Positions 63,528-64,000 of a stretch of 64,000 nucleotides of DNA are shown in pieces; the first letter of the stretch is position 1; each line of letters starts with the position of its first letter. The translations under genes were made by a program, and so were the position numbers. The notes beneath the pieces were generated by a model that was not told the origin of the DNA, searched no databases, and saw only the letters and a list, made by a program, of their open reading frames with translations. The DNA comes from Thiocapsa imhoffii. Its GTDB lineage: Bacteria; Pseudomonadota; Gammaproteobacteria; Chromatiales; Chromatiaceae. Location: contig NZ_NRSD01000014.1 in NCBI RefSeq assembly GCF_016583985.1, forward strand, positions 1 through 64,000, in the 5' to 3' direction.

Positions 63528-64000
63528 ATGTCGAAAGGTGTCCATCGACTGATCGCGATCACGCTGATCTGGACCTTCTGCTGGGGGCTGTTCGGACTGA
63601 TCCCCGTCAGTGGCCTGGGTCTGGCGCCGAGTGTCGCACAAGGGATCAGCCCGGATGCACGTTCCGCCATGGCCGAGGCCATGGTCCGCATGATGGAGGC
63701 CATGGGCCTGTTTGGGGGCACCAGCGCGGGGTTCGCGGGTGGCCCACCAGGCTGGTCGAATCCCATGGGGATGTCGGGTTGGCCGACCGGGCTCGGGCCC
63801 ATGACGGGCATGCCAGGCGCCACCGGGATGCCGGGACTGGGGCAGCGACCCGGACCCGGAGGGTCGTCCTTCGATCCGGTCGAGCAAATGGGCCAAATGG
63901 GCCAAATGGGCCAAATGGGCCCAATGAACGAGATGATGGACGCGTTCGGAGCGGGCGTTCCGCAAGGGTCACGCATGGGCACTGGCACTCCCTGGGGAGG
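63528..64000 (+). CDS. Met/Gly/Pro-rich exported protein (3' partial)
   Basis: An open frame reaching the window edge, at least 157 residues. ATG 63528 gives MSKGVHRLIAITLIWTFCW, a single N-terminal hydrophobic segment that is either a signal peptide or an anchor. The following region is dominated by Met, Gly, Pro and Ala (SMAEAMVRMMEAMG, NPMGMSG, GPMTGMPG). It then has four in-frame copies of the tripeptide QMG encoded by 9-bp repeats. Such Met-rich, low-complexity proteins can bind copper, but no function is established. A GTG at 63516 is an alternative start. The gene follows slt closely, suggesting cotranscription. Confidence 0.65.
   Translation, partial: MSKGVHRLIAITLIWTFCWGLFGLIPVSGLGLAPSVAQGISPDARSAMAEAMVRMMEAMGLFGGTSAGFAGGPPGWSNPMGMSGWPTGLGPMTGMPGATGMPGLGQRPGPGGSSFDPVEQMGQMGQMGQMGPMNEMMDAFGAGVPQGSRMGTGTPWG
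63885..63920 (+). repeat. Four tandem 9-bp repeats (CAAATGGGC)
   Basis: Four exact consecutive copies of CAAATGGGC, each encoding Gln-Met-Gly in frame. Slippage would change copy number without shifting frame, so it could vary between strains. Confidence 0.9.

Noticed and set aside
63885..63920. Tandem 9-bp repeats considered as a CRISPR or REP element
   Set aside because: The units are directly adjacent without spacers and lie in frame inside a coding region, so they are coding repeats.
62787..63965. 392-residue frame opposite slt and the Met-rich gene
   Set aside because: It is His/Arg/Pro-rich low-complexity shadow sequence across two real genes on the plus strand, with no domain pattern.

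Overview
The window is a GC-rich, densely coded chromosomal segment from a gammaproteobacterium. Three things point to Chromatiales, probably a Chromatiaceae-like purple sulfur bacterium: the gyrA-serC-pheA-hisC-tyrA order, a complete System I cytochrome c maturation operon, and the general style of the proteins. The taxonomic call is inference; no marker rRNA is present. I see no rRNA, tRNA, CRISPR array, insertion sequence or prophage. About 56 genes are supported, including two too short or too incomplete for a simple ORF list: ccmD, and an open frame running off the right edge. One further 42-codon membrane peptide is embedded before an XpaC-type gene.

Layout. 1-1.1 kb: the tail of an AAA/nuclease-like protein and a SAM hydroxide adenosyltransferase. 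1.2-4.8 kb: the RNA helicase srmB, divergent from a two-gene unit of a cobalamin-binding sensor and a diguanylate cyclase. 5-13.6 kb: gyrA, then serine and aromatic amino-acid/histidine genes serC, serA, pheA, hisC, tyrA, several joined by 1-4 bp overlaps. 13.7-19 kb (minus strand): a large transglutaminase/DUF2126 protein, queF and a coupled FGGY sugar kinase. 19.8-23.4 kb: a secreted subtilisin-like protease with two fibronectin III domains and an L,D-transpeptidase lipoprotein. 23.5-26.6 kb: an EF-G-like GTPase and a PEBP protein. 26.6-33.8 kb (minus): ccmABCDEFGHI, nearly every junction overlapping by 4 bp.

34-39 kb holds uncharacterised conserved proteins, an HMA-like protein with a Fur-box-like palindrome upstream, a DMT transporter, and a 2OG-Fe(II) oxygenase coupled to a receiver-like protein. 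39-44.3 kb (minus): the murein endopeptidase mepA and an RND efflux pump with its adaptor. 44.7-46.4 kb (minus): sufE, iscA and a Lon-N-like protein. 46.8-49.1 kb: the ergothioneine genes egtB and egtD. 49.5-55.8 kb: a secreted duplicated-domain protein, ppc, and an XpaC/TelA pair preceded by the coupled 42-aa membrane peptide. 56-59.5 kb: the classical rpsP-rimM-trmD-rplS operon, then sbcB. 59.6-64 kb: an AhpD-like CxxC protein, two small envelope proteins, a soluble lytic transglycosylase, and a partial Met/Gly-rich exported protein with 9-bp tandem repeats.

The most interesting system is the cobalamin sensor/diguanylate cyclase pair at 2.7-4.8 kb. The sensor carries both the W-x9-EH cap motif and the ExHxxG cobalamin-ligand motif known from CarH-type light sensors. 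Its ATGA overlap with a PAS-GGDEF cyclase suggests a B12- or light-dependent c-di-GMP switch. Other leads are the queF-sugar kinase coupling, the membrane peptide fused by TGATG to the XpaC/TelA pair, the HMA-like protein with its Fur-like site, and the Met-rich repeat protein at the right edge.
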